DNA from: Paeniglutamicibacter gangotriensis Lz1y
GTDB taxonomy: Bacteria > Actinomycetota > Actinomycetes > Actinomycetales > Micrococcaceae
Assembly: GCF_000348945.1 (NCBI RefSeq)
Contig: NZ_AOCK01000009.1
Location: forward strand, 62,001 to 126,000
Direction: 5' to 3'
Length of the DNA stretch: 64,000 nucleotides
Part shown: piece after piece, positions 8,610 to 18,326 of the stretch
How positions within the stretch are numbered: position 1 is the stretch's first letter
Layout: each line of letters begins with the position of its first letter
Notes under the pieces: model-generated
Databases searched by the model: none
Told to the model about the DNA's origin: nothing
The model's input: only the letters and a program-made list of their open reading frames with translations
Made by a program: the position numbers and the translations under genes

Positions 8610-9216
8610 GTGCGAGCGCTTCCTTCTCCGTGGGTGTCCCGGACCATGCGCTTGGCCCGGGACAGGTCGGTCATGGTCTTGATCTTACGGTGCCCAGATG
8701 GAAATCTTGCGCCACGCGACTCCAGACCCTCGAGGCGTCCGGAACGATGGAGTCTCTGCTTCAGGCTTCCTGCTCGGCATGGGGAGCGAATCCTCGTTCT
8801 TGCTCTGGGGAGAACCGCGACAGCGTTCGCCACTTCCCGGGATCTGCGATGAGTTCGGGGTTACCGTGGGGCCGCGCCCGGACCTCAGGGGCCCCTGCGA
8901 TTGCTGCACCGCAGATCGGCCTTCCTGATTGTCAAGGGCAGTACCCGACAGCAGGCCCACGCCGATGAACCGGTTGCCATATAGCCCCTTCTCTCTGGCT
9001 TAAACGGGTATCAGCAAGTAGGTTCGGAGTCATCGCCTAAACACTGCTCCACCGCCATCCAGCTCTGGGAACTGTCCCTAGATCCGGGTTAAGCATCCTG
9101 AGCGGAACGATTGTTCTGCAGCTACCCATCGCAACGTCGGGACCCGGTGGCGCACGGTAGATACAGCGGTTCGGTCAATCATCACCACGACGAAGTGAAA
9201 GGCACCTACTTCCTCC
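8610..9216. other. 607-base intergenic region between ubiB-like and phosphoketolase genes
   Basis: The two flanking genes diverge, so this region should hold both promoters. I see no gene with a ribosome binding site or recognisable protein and no strong inverted repeat. Confidence 0.45.
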
Positions 9217-11628
9217 ATGAATCACACCCCAGCGCTTTCCGACACGGATGATGTCCTGACGCCCCGCGAGCTTAAGCGCATTCATGCCTGGTGGCGGGCG
9301 GCAAACTATCTCTCCGTAGGACAGATCTATCTCATGGACAACCCGCTGCTGCGCGAACCGCTACTGCCTGAGCACGTCAAGCCGCGACTACTCGGGCACT
9401 GGGGCACCACCCCGGGACTGAACTTCATTTACGCCCACCTAAACCGGGCCATCATAAAACGTGATCTGGAGATGATGTACGTCATGGGTCCGGGACACGG
9501 CGGGCCTGGCCCGGTCGCGGCGGGATGGCTGGAAGGCACCTACAGCGAGACGTACCCGAATATTTCCCAGGATCTGGAGGGGATGAAACGGTTGTTCAAG
9601 CAGTTTTCCTTCCCCGGAGGCATACCAAGCCACGTTGCCCCGGAAACCCCCGGATCCATCCACGAAGGCGGGGAGCTGGGGTATTCGCTCTCCCACGCCT
9701 ACGGGGCGGCCTTTGACAATCCTGACCTTATTGTTGCTGCAGTGGTGGGAGACGGGGAGGCGGAGACCGGTCCGCTGGCGGCCAGCTGGCACTCCAATAA
9801 GTTCATGAACCCCGCCCGTGATGGCGCCGTGTTGCCGATCCTGCACCTGAACGGCTACAAGATCGCCAACCCCACGATCTTGGCCAGGATGGACCGGGAC
9901 GAACTGGACGCGCTGCTGCGCGGCTACGGCCATACCCCCTACTATGTGGAGGGCAAAGACCCAGAACAGATGCACCAAGACTTCGCTCGGACCCTGGATG
10001 TCTGCCTCGATGAGATCAGGGAGATCAGGCGCCGTGCCCGAGAGGACGGCCAGATCGAACGGCCCCGCTGGCCGATGCTGGTGCTCCGATCCCCCAAGGG
10101 CTGGACCGGCCCCGCAGAAGTCGACGGGAAAAAGGTTGAGGGTTCTTGGCGATCGCATCAGGTGCCCTTCAGCGCCGCCCGCGAAAACGAGAGCCACCGC
10201 CAGATCCTGGAGACCTGGCTGCGCAGCTACCGCCCGGAGGAGCTCTTCGACGAAGCAGGGGTCCCGGTTGAAGACATCCGCACCCTGCACCCCACAGGTC
10301 CGCGACGGATGAGCGCCACCCCGCATGCCAACGGCGGGGTTCTCCTGCGGGACCTGCGGATGCCAGATTTCCGCGACTACGCGGTTCAGGTGAACGAACC
10401 TGGCACCGGCGCGGTGGAAGCCACCCGGGTGCTCGGGCAGATGTTGCGGGACGTCATGGCGGCGAACATGGACAACTTCCGGGTCTTCGCCCCGGATGAA
10501 AACAACTCGAACCGGCTCGCAGCCGTCCTCGAAGCCACTGACCGCACGTGGAACGCCCATACCGTGCCCGAGGATGACCACTTGGCTCCCGACGGACGGT
10601 TGATGGAAATCCTGTCCGAACACACCTGCCAGGGATGGCTGGAAGGCTACTTGCTCACCGGCCGCCACGGATTCTTCTCCTGCTATGAGGCGTTCATCCA
10701 CGTCGTCGACTCCATGTTCAACCAACACGCGAAATGGCTGGACACCAGCAACGGTATTCCTTGGCGGCGGCCTGTCGCTTCCCTCAACTACCTGCTGACC
10801 TCCCACGTCTGGCGGCAGGACCACAACGGTTTCTCTCATCAGGACCCCGGATTCATCGACCACGTGATCAATAAGAAGTCCGAGGTGATCCGGGTATACC
10901 TCCCCCCGGACGCGAACACCCTGTTATCTGTGGCCGACCATTGCCTACGCAGCCGCCAATACGTCAACGTGATCGTGGCCGGCAAACAGCCGCAGATGCA
11001 GTACTTGGGCATGGCCGACGCCATTGTGCACTGCACCAAGGGCATCGGCATCTGGGACTGGGCCAGCACGGACACCGATGACGAACCCGATGTGGTGATG
11101 GGCTGTGCCGGGGACGTACCGACCATGGAAACCCTTGCCGCCGTCGAGATCCTGCGCTCCAGGTTCCCGGATCTGTCCATCCGGGTGGTCAACGTCGTGG
11201 ACCTTCTCCGGCTCCAGGATGAGGCCAATAACCCGCATGGTCTGGCAGATCGTGAGTTTGACGCCCTGTTCACCACGGACAAGCCCGTGATTTTCGCCTA
11301 CCACGGTTACCCGTGGCTGATCCACCGACTCACGTACCGGCGCACCAACCACACCAACTTCCACGTCCACGGGTACAAGGAGGAAGGCACCACCACCACA
11401 CCGTTCGACATGTGCGTGCTCAACCAGATCGACAGGTTCAATCTGACCATCGATGTGATCGACAGGGTGCCGCGGCTCAAGGACATCTCTGCCCACGTGC
11501 GCGAGGAGCTCAAAAACAAGCTCATCGAGCACCGCCAGTACATCCGGACCTACGGTGAAGACATGCCGGACATCAGGAACTGGCAATGGACGGCTGCTCC
11601 CGGTGCCGCCGACCAGCCCCACGCATAA
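9217..11628 (+). CDS. xpk: phosphoketolase (xylulose-5-P/fructose-6-P)
   Basis: This 803-residue protein is full length for phosphoketolase. It has the family N-terminal region ([17 protein letters not shown]), the GPGHGGPG loop, [21 protein letters not shown], and the thiamine-diphosphate/Mg motif [11 protein letters not shown] followed by [11 protein letters not shown]. The enzyme splits xylulose-5-phosphate or fructose-6-phosphate with inorganic phosphate into acetyl-phosphate plus glyceraldehyde-3-phosphate or erythrose-4-phosphate. Acetate kinase lies convergent just downstream (11760-12911) and can turn acetyl-phosphate into acetate and ATP. No clear ribosome binding site precedes ATG 9217; AAAGG lies 15 or so bases upstream. 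Confidence 0.95.
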   Translation: MNHTPALSDTDDVLTPRELKRIHAWWRAANYLSVGQIYLMDNPLLREPLLPEHVKPRLLGHWGTTPGLNFIYAHLNRAIIKRDLEMMYVMGPGHGGPGPVAAGWLEGTYSETYPNISQDLEGMKRLFKQFSFPGGIPSHVAPETPGSIHEGGELGYSLSHAYGAAFDNPDLIVAAVVGDGEAETGPLAASWHSNKFMNPARDGAVLPILHLNGYKIANPTILARMDRDELDALLRGYGHTPYYVEGKDPEQMHQDFARTLDVCLDEIREIRRRAREDGQIERPRWPMLVLRSPKGWTGPAEVDGKKVEGSWRSHQVPFSAARENESHRQILETWLRSYRPEELFDEAGVPVEDIRTLHPTGPRRMSATPHANGGVLLRDLRMPDFRDYAVQVNEPGTGAVEATRVLGQMLRDVMAANMDNFRVFAPDENNSNRLAAVLEATDRTWNAHTVPEDDHLAPDGRLMEILSEHTCQGWLEGYLLTGRHGFFSCYEAFIHVVDSMFNQHAKWLDTSNGIPWRRPVASLNYLLTSHVWRQDHNGFSHQDPGFIDHVINKKSEVIRVYLPPDANTLLSVADHCLRSRQYVNVIVAGKQPQMQYLGMADAIVHCTKGIGIWDWASTDTDDEPDVVMGCAGDVPTMETLAAVEILRSRFPDLSIRVVNVVDLLRLQDEANNPHGLADREFDALFTTDKPVIFAYHGYPWLIHRLTYRRTNHTNFHVHGYKEEGTTTTPFDMCVLNQIDRFNLTIDVIDRVPRLKDISAHVREELKNKLIEHRQYIRTYGEDMPDIRNWQWTAAPGAADQPHA

Positions 11629-11759
11629 GGCACTGGAGAGCCCCGCCTAACATCGCCCATGCCTCTCCTGGCGGTGTGCACCTTCCGGTCAGACGGTCTC
11701 GGTGTCCTTTGATGCAGGACCACCGGAGGGTGTCCCGTCTTGACCGCTTGCGGGCAGGT

Positions 11760-12911
11760 TCACGGTAACCCGACGAGGGCGAGCGTTGCCTCGGCGATGG
11801 CGCGCTCCTCATCCGTGGGGATCACCAGTACCTCAATGACCGAATCCGGTGTGGAGATTCTCAGGCCTTCATCCATGCCGGTGGCTTCCTCGTTCGCGGC
11901 AGCGTCGAGGCTGATGCCCAGCGGTCCAAGCTTAGTCAGGAGCCGGGCACGGAAGGGGGCCGAGTTCTCCCCGATACCGCCGGTGAGCACCACGGCCTGG
12001 GCCCCTGTGCAGGCCACGTGGCAGCCGCCGATGTACCGGGCAAGTCGGTGCGCCGCTATTTCCAACGCCAGCTCCGCTTCCTCGTTCCCGGCCGCGGCCG
12101 CCTCGGTGATGGCGCGCATGTCGTTGTGCCCGGCCAGGGCCTTGAACCCTGAATCCCGGTTGAGCAAGCTGTCCAGTTTGTCGGCGTCATAGCCCTTGCG
12201 CAGCAGGAACACCAGCACGCCGGGATCCACGTCGCCGGACCGGGTGCCCATGACCAGGCCCTCCAGCGGCGTGAAGCCCATGGAGGTGTCCACGCTGCGT
12301 CCATGCTTCACCGCCGTGACGGAGGCACCATTGCCCAGGTGGGCGATGACGCCGTCGAACTTCTCCCACGGCACTCCCAGCATCTCTGCGGCCCGCTGTC
12401 CCACATAGTGCACGCTGGTGCCATGAAAGCCGTAACGGCGGATCCCATAGCGCCGGTAGAGCTCGTCCGGCAGGGCGTAGCGCCAGGCAGGTTCGGGCAG
12501 GGTGCGGTGGAAGGAGGTGTCGAAGACCGCCACCTGCGGCACCTTCGGCCAGGCTCGGGTAGCAGCCCGGAGGCATTGCACACCGGGCGGGTTGTGCAGT
12601 GGTGCCAACTCGTTCAGCTGCTCGATGGCGCGGATGATCTCGTTGTCGATCAGGGCGGGTCCGGTGAAGCGTTCACCACCGTGGACCACCCGGTGTCCTA
12701 CGGCGTCCACGGTGCGCCCGCCGAGTACTTCGGCGAGTTCGCCGCTGACGATGTCGAAGGCCTGGAGATGGTCGGCCACTTCTGACTCGCCGATCTGTTC
12801 CACGATGCCTTTGGCGATCTTCACGCCGCCGGCGCCCGGCTGAGTCGGATCGAATCGCCGGAGAGAATACTTCAGCGACGAAGAGCCGGCATTAAGGACT
12901 AGGACGAGCAT
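11760..12911 (-). CDS. ackA: acetate kinase
   Basis: The 383-residue protein carries all ASKHA acetate kinase motifs: NAGSSSLKYSLR at the start, HRVVHGGERF (about 72), FDTSFHRTLP (about 130), HLGNGASVTAVKHG (about 192), and the adenosine region VLTGGIGENS (about 312). It catalyses acetyl-phosphate + ADP to acetate + ATP, reversibly. AGGAG lies 8 bases before the ATG. It faces the phosphoketolase gene tail to tail, with 131 bases between the stops. No phosphotransacetylase is present in this window, so acetyl-phosphate from phosphoketolase is the evident local substrate. Confidence 0.96.
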   Translation of the reverse strand: MLVLVLNAGSSSLKYSLRRFDPTQPGAGGVKIAKGIVEQIGESEVADHLQAFDIVSGELAEVLGGRTVDAVGHRVVHGGERFTGPALIDNEIIRAIEQLNELAPLHNPPGVQCLRAATRAWPKVPQVAVFDTSFHRTLPEPAWRYALPDELYRRYGIRRYGFHGTSVHYVGQRAAEMLGVPWEKFDGVIAHLGNGASVTAVKHGRSVDTSMGFTPLEGLVMGTRSGDVDPGVLVFLLRKGYDADKLDSLLNRDSGFKALAGHNDMRAITEAAAAGNEEAELALEIAAHRLARYIGGCHVACTGAQAVVLTGGIGENSAPFRARLLTKLGPLGISLDAAANEEATGMDEGLRISTPDSVIEVLVIPTDEERAIAEATLALVGLP

Positions 12912-13258
12912 TAATCTGTCTCCTGGGATCGGGCGGACATTCAGGTTCCGAACTCACCGGCTAATGCCTGGCTGGATATCGTTGGGCACATGACCGCGCG
13001 TCTGCCACGTGCATACTTCCGTGCCGGCAGCCCCTGCGGTTGGATCCCCATGTTTGAGCTTACCGGCGGACTCGAGGGCCTGAATCCGGCCGGCAGGAGC
13101 TTAAAACCACATGGATTGCCGAGGATGCCCCCGGGCGCAACGCACCCGGCGGCAACGTCTTGAAAGTAATCTACCGATTGGCCTCCGCTGTGTCCCGGCA
13201 GTCGTGGAGTGCGCCCGCTCAAATGCTAGATGTGCGCTGGGATGCCGGGGTTTTCTGG
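12912..13258. other. intergenic region upstream of ackA
   Basis: No gene is supported in these 347 bases. They should hold the ackA promoter and the 3' flank of the dehydrogenase pseudogene. I see no strong hairpin or operator. Confidence 0.4.
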
Positions 13259-13976
13259 CTAGACGGCCGTATAGCCGCCGTCAATCGGAATGGTCGCTCC
13301 GGGAATGAACTTCGCCTTGTCGCTCGCCAGGAAGGTGATGAGGTCTGCGACTTCCTGCGCCTCACCGACGCGACCGGCCGGGTGCAGCTTGGCATACTGC
13401 TCGAGAGTCGGCTCGTCGATGAGCGGGGTGCGAATCACGCCCGGGGCCACGGCGTTCACCCGGATGCCTTCCTTCGCGTACATCGTTCCGGCCGAGCGGG
13501 TCATATTCACGACGCCACCCTTCGAGGCCGAGTAGGCGATGTTGTTCGAAATGGCCACGAGGCAGAACATCGAAGCGACGTTCACGACGACTCCGCCCTC
13601 GCCCTGTTTGATCAGCTGGGCGATGACGTACTTGTTGGTGTAGAAGACGCCCGAATAGTCGATGCCATTGGTGCGCTCCCAGTTATCGACGGTCGAGGTG
13701 ACGACGTCACCCTCACCGCCGACCCCGCCGAGGCGACAGCAATGTCAAGACGGCCGAATTCCTCCACCGTCTTCGCGACGGCGGCCTCAACGTTCTCGGC
13801 CTTCGAGACGTCACCTTGGACAAACTTCGCGCCGATTTCGTCGGCGACTTCCTGCGACTTGGGGTTAAAGTCGAAGAGCATGACCTTCGCGCCTTGGCGA
13901 TGAAGGTCTTTGCGGTGGAGAGACCTAGCACCGATCCCCCGCCGGTGATGAATGCGACCTTGTTCTCGAGCTGCAT
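13259..13976 (-). pseudogene. short-chain dehydrogenase/reductase, two frameshifts
   Basis: Joined across three frames, the sequence reads as a complete SDR of about 240 residues: MQLENKVAFITGGGS at 13976, VMLFDFNPKSQEVADEIGAK and FGRLDIAVASAG in a second frame, and YSASKGGVVNMTRSAGT, the YxxxK catalytic pair, in a third, ending at TAG 13259. The first shift, near 13893-13898, looks like one missing C; the second, near 13723-13726, like one missing G. The nucleotide-binding TGxxxGxG motif also reads TGGGSVLG, a Gly replaced by Val (codon 13929-13931). The substitution plus two indels argue for real decay rather than sequencing error alone. The ancestral role was an NAD(P)-dependent alcohol or ketone oxidoreductase of unknown substrate. 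Confidence 0.85.
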
Positions 13977-14322
13977 GATTCAGTCTAATCTTTACGGGAT
14001 GTTCGGTCACGGTCGTGGCCGCTATCAAGCAAGTGCAACACCCCGTTGCAGCAAAAATAACCCCCGCGTGAGGCTCCTCCACGGGTCGCAAAGCAAAGCT
14101 CCTCATGCCCGCTCCCCGCGCGGGCATGGCGGACTCGCTGGGACGCTGCTTGGTTCCGTGAGCCGGAAGCGTGTCCGGCCTGCCGTTTGCCCGGTCTAGT
14201 CCTACGACCGCGCAAGTGAGCCTCAACGTGACGCGGTTCGGTGATGATGACCAGACGATCGCCGCCCTCGCCGTTGTCATGCTCAAGAACGCCAGGATCA
14301 GCTTGTCGGGACTTGGGCGATC
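13977..14322. other. gene-poor gap with a hairpin at 14104-14128
   Basis: No gene is recognisable. CATGCCCGC and GCGGGCATG form a perfect 9-base stem with a 7-base loop at 14104-14128. It might terminate transcripts coming from the small membrane protein gene at 14323. The remainder may be degraded coding DNA. Confidence 0.4.
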
Positions 14323-14604
14323 TCAAGCAGCGCTGGCAAGGCGGCGGGACCGACGGTTAAAGAGCACGGCAGCGACCGCACACACGAGCCCGAAGGCGAT
14401 GACTCCAGGGAAGCCAATATAGAACTCGAATCCCAAGGTGCTGGTTTCAGCGAGGCGATCGGCGGTGAAGAACCACGGGATTATTACCGATTTTCCCGTG
14501 ATCCACACCACCAGACCGGCGATCATGACGAAAATGACAGCAATGATCAGACCGCTTTCCAATCTCTCAGTAGCAGCTATGTCCATGCTTTTAGTCTTGC
14601 TCAT
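14323..14604 (-). CDS. small two-helix membrane protein, unknown function
   Basis: The proposed 93-residue product begins MSKTKSMDIAATERLESG and has two hydrophobic segments (about 18-42 and 62-82) with a short loop containing KSVIIPWFF, then a basic tail RRSRR. I chose ATG 14604 because AGGAGG lies directly upstream, although the spacing of 3 bases is short; ATG 14586 is an alternative. Upstream in-frame codons to 14718 look non-coding. I do not recognise the family. It may be a small integral membrane protein of the kind common near transposed segments. Confidence 0.55.
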   Translation of the reverse strand: MSKTKSMDIAATERLESGLIIAVIFVMIAGLVVWITGKSVIIPWFFTADRLAETSTLGFEFYIGFPGVIAFGLVCAVAAVLFNRRSRRLASAA

Positions 14605-14736
14605 CACCCTCCTAATCAGTGCTGATGCTGAGAGCGTACGTGAGCTCCTTTCGAAATACGGTTCGTCAGCTCGCGTGTGCCCGCCCTCGCCCCGCCGCGC
14701 CGAAGGGGTTGGACCCATCCGGCGGATCGCGTAGGT

Positions 14737-16216
14737 TCAGGTGGAAACCGGCGGTTGGTTCCTCTCTTCCGGAGTCCCGTTCCCCGGCACCTCTCTCGGT
14801 CCATCGGGTGGGGCGACGATCGGGTCAAGCGGGTCCTGATCGAGACGGAACGGCGGGTACTCATCTCGCATCAGAAGCACATATGCGGAGATCCGGTAGA
14901 CCCAGCGATTCACGCCCATGATCAAAGCGAACAGCCCGTGCCAATAGCGGCCGGTGAACAGCAGGAGCACTGCGGCGACCAACACGAGCATCCCCAGCAG
15001 CGATGGCCCCCAGATATTGCTGGAAAACTCTGAGCCTTCCTTCCAGCCGCTGTTCCACGTGGCGCCGGTGCCGCTGGTGAAGATACCAATGATCAGCAGG
15101 TGCGGGATCGCCAGCAGCCACCACTTCACCAACACCAACCCGCGAGAGAGCCGCTGCGGGTAGGCGACGTCAAGGTCGGCGGGATAATCGGTACTCGCCA
15201 ACGTGAAGGGCGGATAGCGGTCAGTCCCCAACACGGAGTACCCGTAGAATCCCACCCTCCAGGACCAACGGAGCACACCGACGTTGTAGCAGAACCATGA
15301 GCGTGGATAGCGGCCGGTGAACAGGATCGCGACCCCGGCAGCGATGGTGCTCACCACCAGGCCGACCCACAGCAACGCCAAGACAAGGTAGTGCGGCACC
15401 GCCAGCAACCACTTAACCAGCCACAACCCCCGCGACAGTCTGCCCTCCAGAACACCGGCAAATCTGTGCGGATACACCGAGAACGGCGCCTGCCCCCGCC
15501 CCGCATTCCCCACCAAGGCCGCCCCGGGGCCTTGACCGGTGCCCGGACGGGCTGCGTCGATGTCGCGGCCCAGCCCCGCTGTTCCCAGCAACAGCAGGGG
15601 AATTCCCAGGACCAAAGCAATCGGCCCAGCGACCAGCAGGGTGATGCCGATCGGGCCTAGCAAGTCAGAACGTGCACCGGCCTGCAGGTCCACCCACACC
15701 GGCGCGTCGGCGTCGGCGTTCATGACCACCAGGGCCCATCGTCCGCTCATTGTCCTTCAACCACGACAAGCGCCCCTGCCATGGGTCGGCCGAAGACCAC
15801 GTGTTCTCCCCAAGGGTCGAGCGGGCCAAGTCCTGCAGGTAGGACTCGATATCGGAGACTTCGGCGATCCCGACGAAGATTTCCTGATCACGGACCACAT
15901 TTGCCACGCGCACGTGGATGCTGGCCGAATCCCCATGCTGAGAGATGGCAGGCATTCCCTCGGACCCGGCGTCGAGCACCACCGACGGGCTCGTCAGCGC
16001 ATATCCCGTACTCCGGTACCTTTCGGCGTCACCCACCAAGTAACGGCCGTCACGCTGGGCCGCGTCGGCCCCCAGCGTCACAGCTCCGCCGATGGCCAGG
16101 CCCAATCCGAACGTACTGAGCAGCACGCCGAGGACCAGCAAAACCCAATGCTTTGGCTTCATGCGGGCCGGATGCGAAGGAACGGGATCAATCCGCGCGG
16201 CGGCGTGGGAGGCCAT
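14737..16216 (-). pseudogene. DUF4389-type membrane protein split by a frameshift
   Basis: Two overlapping frames form one recognisable protein. The N-terminal part (16216 to about 15745; AAAGGA before ATG) has a membrane helix near residue 25 and an extracytoplasmic region. The C-terminal part (to 14737) starts RWALVVMNADADAPVWV, then has a membrane helix and two copies of the DUF4389 unit, each with LVKWLLAIPH-like, FTGRYP-like and YPPF segments. A single-base discrepancy near 15735-15750 separates the frames. An ATG at 15750 preceded by GAAGGA could instead allow the second half to be translated as a coupled separate protein, so this may be a split gene rather than a dead one. The biological role of the family is unknown. 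Confidence 0.7.
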
Positions 16217-16307
16217 GGCAATCCTTTCGATGCACGTGACTTTATCGTTGCCCAGCGTGAACGCCTCTGGTAGGTCAGCCGGAACCTGCCTGCCTCCGAT
16301 TTCCGGA

Positions 16308-17102
16308 TCACTCGAAGACCACCAGGTCCTTCAGGTTCCCCATCATGGCCGGTCCGATTCCGCTGACCGCGTCGAGTTCCGCGAGGTTCCTAAACGGCCC
16401 GTTGGCGTCCCGGAATTCGATGATGCGTCCCGAAAGCGCCGGTCCGATGCCCGGCAACTCCTGCAGGCCCGTGGCATCGGCGGTGTTCAGGTTGACCTTG
16501 CTCGGCGCGCTGCTCGGCGCGGTTCCATTTCCCTCGGCGGAATCCTCCTCGTCGGCCCCCTGCGTGGGTGCCGAGGCAGCCTCACCGCGGCGCGGGATGC
16601 GGATCTGTTCACCGTCGTTGACTTCGGCGGCCAGGTTGATGGCGTCAGGTGCAGCGTCCTTGGCCAGGCCGCCGGCCAGCTTGACGCCGTCCAGCACACG
16701 GGAGCCCAACGGCAGGGAATAGACCCCGGGGTTCTTGACGGCTCCGATCATGTGGACCATGGCGCTGGCCCCGCTGGCCGCAAGACCACCGCTTTCCCGG
16801 GGGCCGCCTCCCTGCCCGGTTGCGGACTCCTGTGGCGCGTCCCAGGTCTCCGTGTTCCCGCCGGCTTCCTGGGCCTCGGGCCCGCCGGTCGATTCGATGA
16901 CCTGCAGCGGGATATCCTGGCCGCCGGCCGGTGCCCGTGGGGGCGGATTGAACAACAGCGACACCGAGATCCACGCCAAGGCACCCAGGATCAGCACGAT
17001 GGCTGCGGACCTGCCGATGAGCACACGCAAGCGCCCGGGGGCGGGGCCCGGGGCGATCCTGGCGGATTGATCCGCCCATTCGTGGGAGCCCATGGAATCC
17101 AT
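16308..17102 (-). CDS. comEA: ComEA-like helix-hairpin-helix DNA-binding protein
   Basis: The 264-residue protein has one N-terminal membrane anchor (about 30-52), a Pro/Gly-rich linker, a SLBB-like domain (about 110-170: MIGAVKNPGVYSLPLGSRV) and a C-terminal double helix-hairpin-helix (about 200-264: VNLNTADATGLQELPGIGPA, then LDAVSGIGPAMMGNLKDLV). ComEA binds incoming double-stranded DNA on the outer membrane face and passes it to ComEC. It follows degV and leuS on the same strand. The expected next gene, comEC, is not adjacent but lies 15.8 kb away at 1-485. The protein itself looks intact. Confidence 0.88.
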   Translation of the reverse strand: MDSMGSHEWADQSARIAPGPAPGRLRVLIGRSAAIVLILGALAWISVSLLFNPPPRAPAGGQDIPLQVIESTGGPEAQEAGGNTETWDAPQESATGQGGGPRESGGLAASGASAMVHMIGAVKNPGVYSLPLGSRVLDGVKLAGGLAKDAAPDAINLAAEVNDGEQIRIPRRGEAASAPTQGADEEDSAEGNGTAPSSAPSKVNLNTADATGLQELPGIGPALSGRIIEFRDANGPFRNLAELDAVSGIGPAMMGNLKDLVVFE

Positions 17103-17165
17103 TGGACACCGCGTTGCACCCCGACCGGGGTTCCGGGGATCCCGGCTGTGGAGAACCGGGCGCGG

Positions 17166-18302
17166 CTACGGTGCGGAGTGCTCCGGCGGTGCTTCGGGCT
17201 CCTGCGGCGACCCGGCGGATACTGCGGACCCGGGGCTCGGGGACACGGGTTGGCGTCGTGGGTCGCGGGGTTTCGATTCCGGCCGCGGCCGGGATTCGGC
17301 CTTGGTCCGGGGTTCGGGGCGCACAGGCCCGGGGGCCGGAGGCTCGATGCCACCGGAAATGGCCACGGCCAGCACCCCGACGCCGGTGTGCGCGCCGAGC
17401 ACCGCCGGGACCGGGACGGCCAGCACTTCAAAGACGGAGGCACCGGCCAGTTCCTGGACGATTTCCTCCGCAGCCTCGAGGTTCCCGAAGTAGTGCACCG
17501 CCAGGCGCACCTCGGGGCCACGGGCCTGCGCCTCGGCACGGGCGATGGCGACCAGCCGGGCCAGGGTGCGCGAATGCGTGCGGACCTTTTCGTGCGCGAT
17601 GATATGACCTTCGCGCACCGACAGGATCGGTTTGACGTTCAGCAGCGTGCCCAACACCGAGGCCAGCGTGCCGATACGGCCGCCACGACGCAATTGCTCC
17701 AGCGAGGGCACGGCGAAGTAGATGTGGTTCTCGGCGGCCTTGGCCGCAAGTGCGGCCAGCTGCTCGGCATCGGCGCCGGCTGCGGCGGCCGCCACCACAT
17801 CCATCACCGCGAAGCCCTGGGCCAGGGCGACGGTGCGCGAATCTACGACGGTGACCGGCACCGGCGAGGATTCGGCGGCCAGGCGTGCCGCATCCAGGGT
17901 CCCGGACAGGTCCGCGGAGAGGTGGATGGAGATGATGTGCCCGACCCCCGCCTCGGCGAGTTGCCGGTAGGCGTTAAGCAGTTGGCCCGGTGCCGGGCGC
18001 GAGGTGCGCACCGCCTGGCCAATGGCCAAGCCCAGGGCCAGTTCGGTGGGCACATCGTCGGTGCCCTCGGAGAAGATCTGGTCATTGACCATCACCGGCA
18101 TCGGAACCACCCGCAGGTAGGTTCCGTGCTGGTCCACCCAGTCGACGGGCAGCGCGGCGGCCGAATCGGTGACCACACCCACCGGCACCACGCCGGGCAC
18201 CGCGGAGGCACCGGCGCGTGGCCGGCGCCCCCGCAGCCGCTCAAACCAGCCGGCTGGCGGCCTGGGCCGCGGCGGGTTCCCGGATCGCTGGGAGTTCTCC
18301 AT
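17166..18302 (-). CDS. DegV family fatty-acid-binding protein
   Basis: The protein has 378 residues, with the DegV fold from about residue 40 to 320: VGVVTDSAAALP at the start, VVPMPVMVND, then ISIHLSADLSGTLDAARLA and VDSRTVALAQGF, and SLEQLRRGGRIG in the second lobe. DegV/FakB proteins bind a single fatty acid, and in Firmicutes FakB presents it to the kinase FakA; no FakA (DAK-type) gene is in this window. A 40-residue basic N-terminal extension and a Pro/Glu-rich C-terminal tail of about 60 residues exceed the usual length of about 280 and look disordered. It sits 24 bases after leuS, probably in one transcript with comEA. Confidence 0.85.
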   Translation of the reverse strand: MENSQRSGNPPRPRPPAGWFERLRGRRPRAGASAVPGVVPVGVVTDSAAALPVDWVDQHGTYLRVVPMPVMVNDQIFSEGTDDVPTELALGLAIGQAVRTSRPAPGQLLNAYRQLAEAGVGHIISIHLSADLSGTLDAARLAAESSPVPVTVVDSRTVALAQGFAVMDVVAAAAAGADAEQLAALAAKAAENHIYFAVPSLEQLRRGGRIGTLASVLGTLLNVKPILSVREGHIIAHEKVRTHSRTLARLVAIARAEAQARGPEVRLAVHYFGNLEAAEEIVQELAGASVFEVLAVPVPAVLGAHTGVGVLAVAISGGIEPPAPGPVRPEPRTKAESRPRPESKPRDPRRQPVSPSPGSAVSAGSPQEPEAPPEHSAP

Positions 18303-18326
18303 GCTTGAAGGCTACCGTGCGCCCGC

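Noticed and set aside
16092-18308. A 738-codon plus-strand frame opposite comEA and degV
   Set aside because: It spans two real genes in the antisense direction and shows low-complexity composition only.
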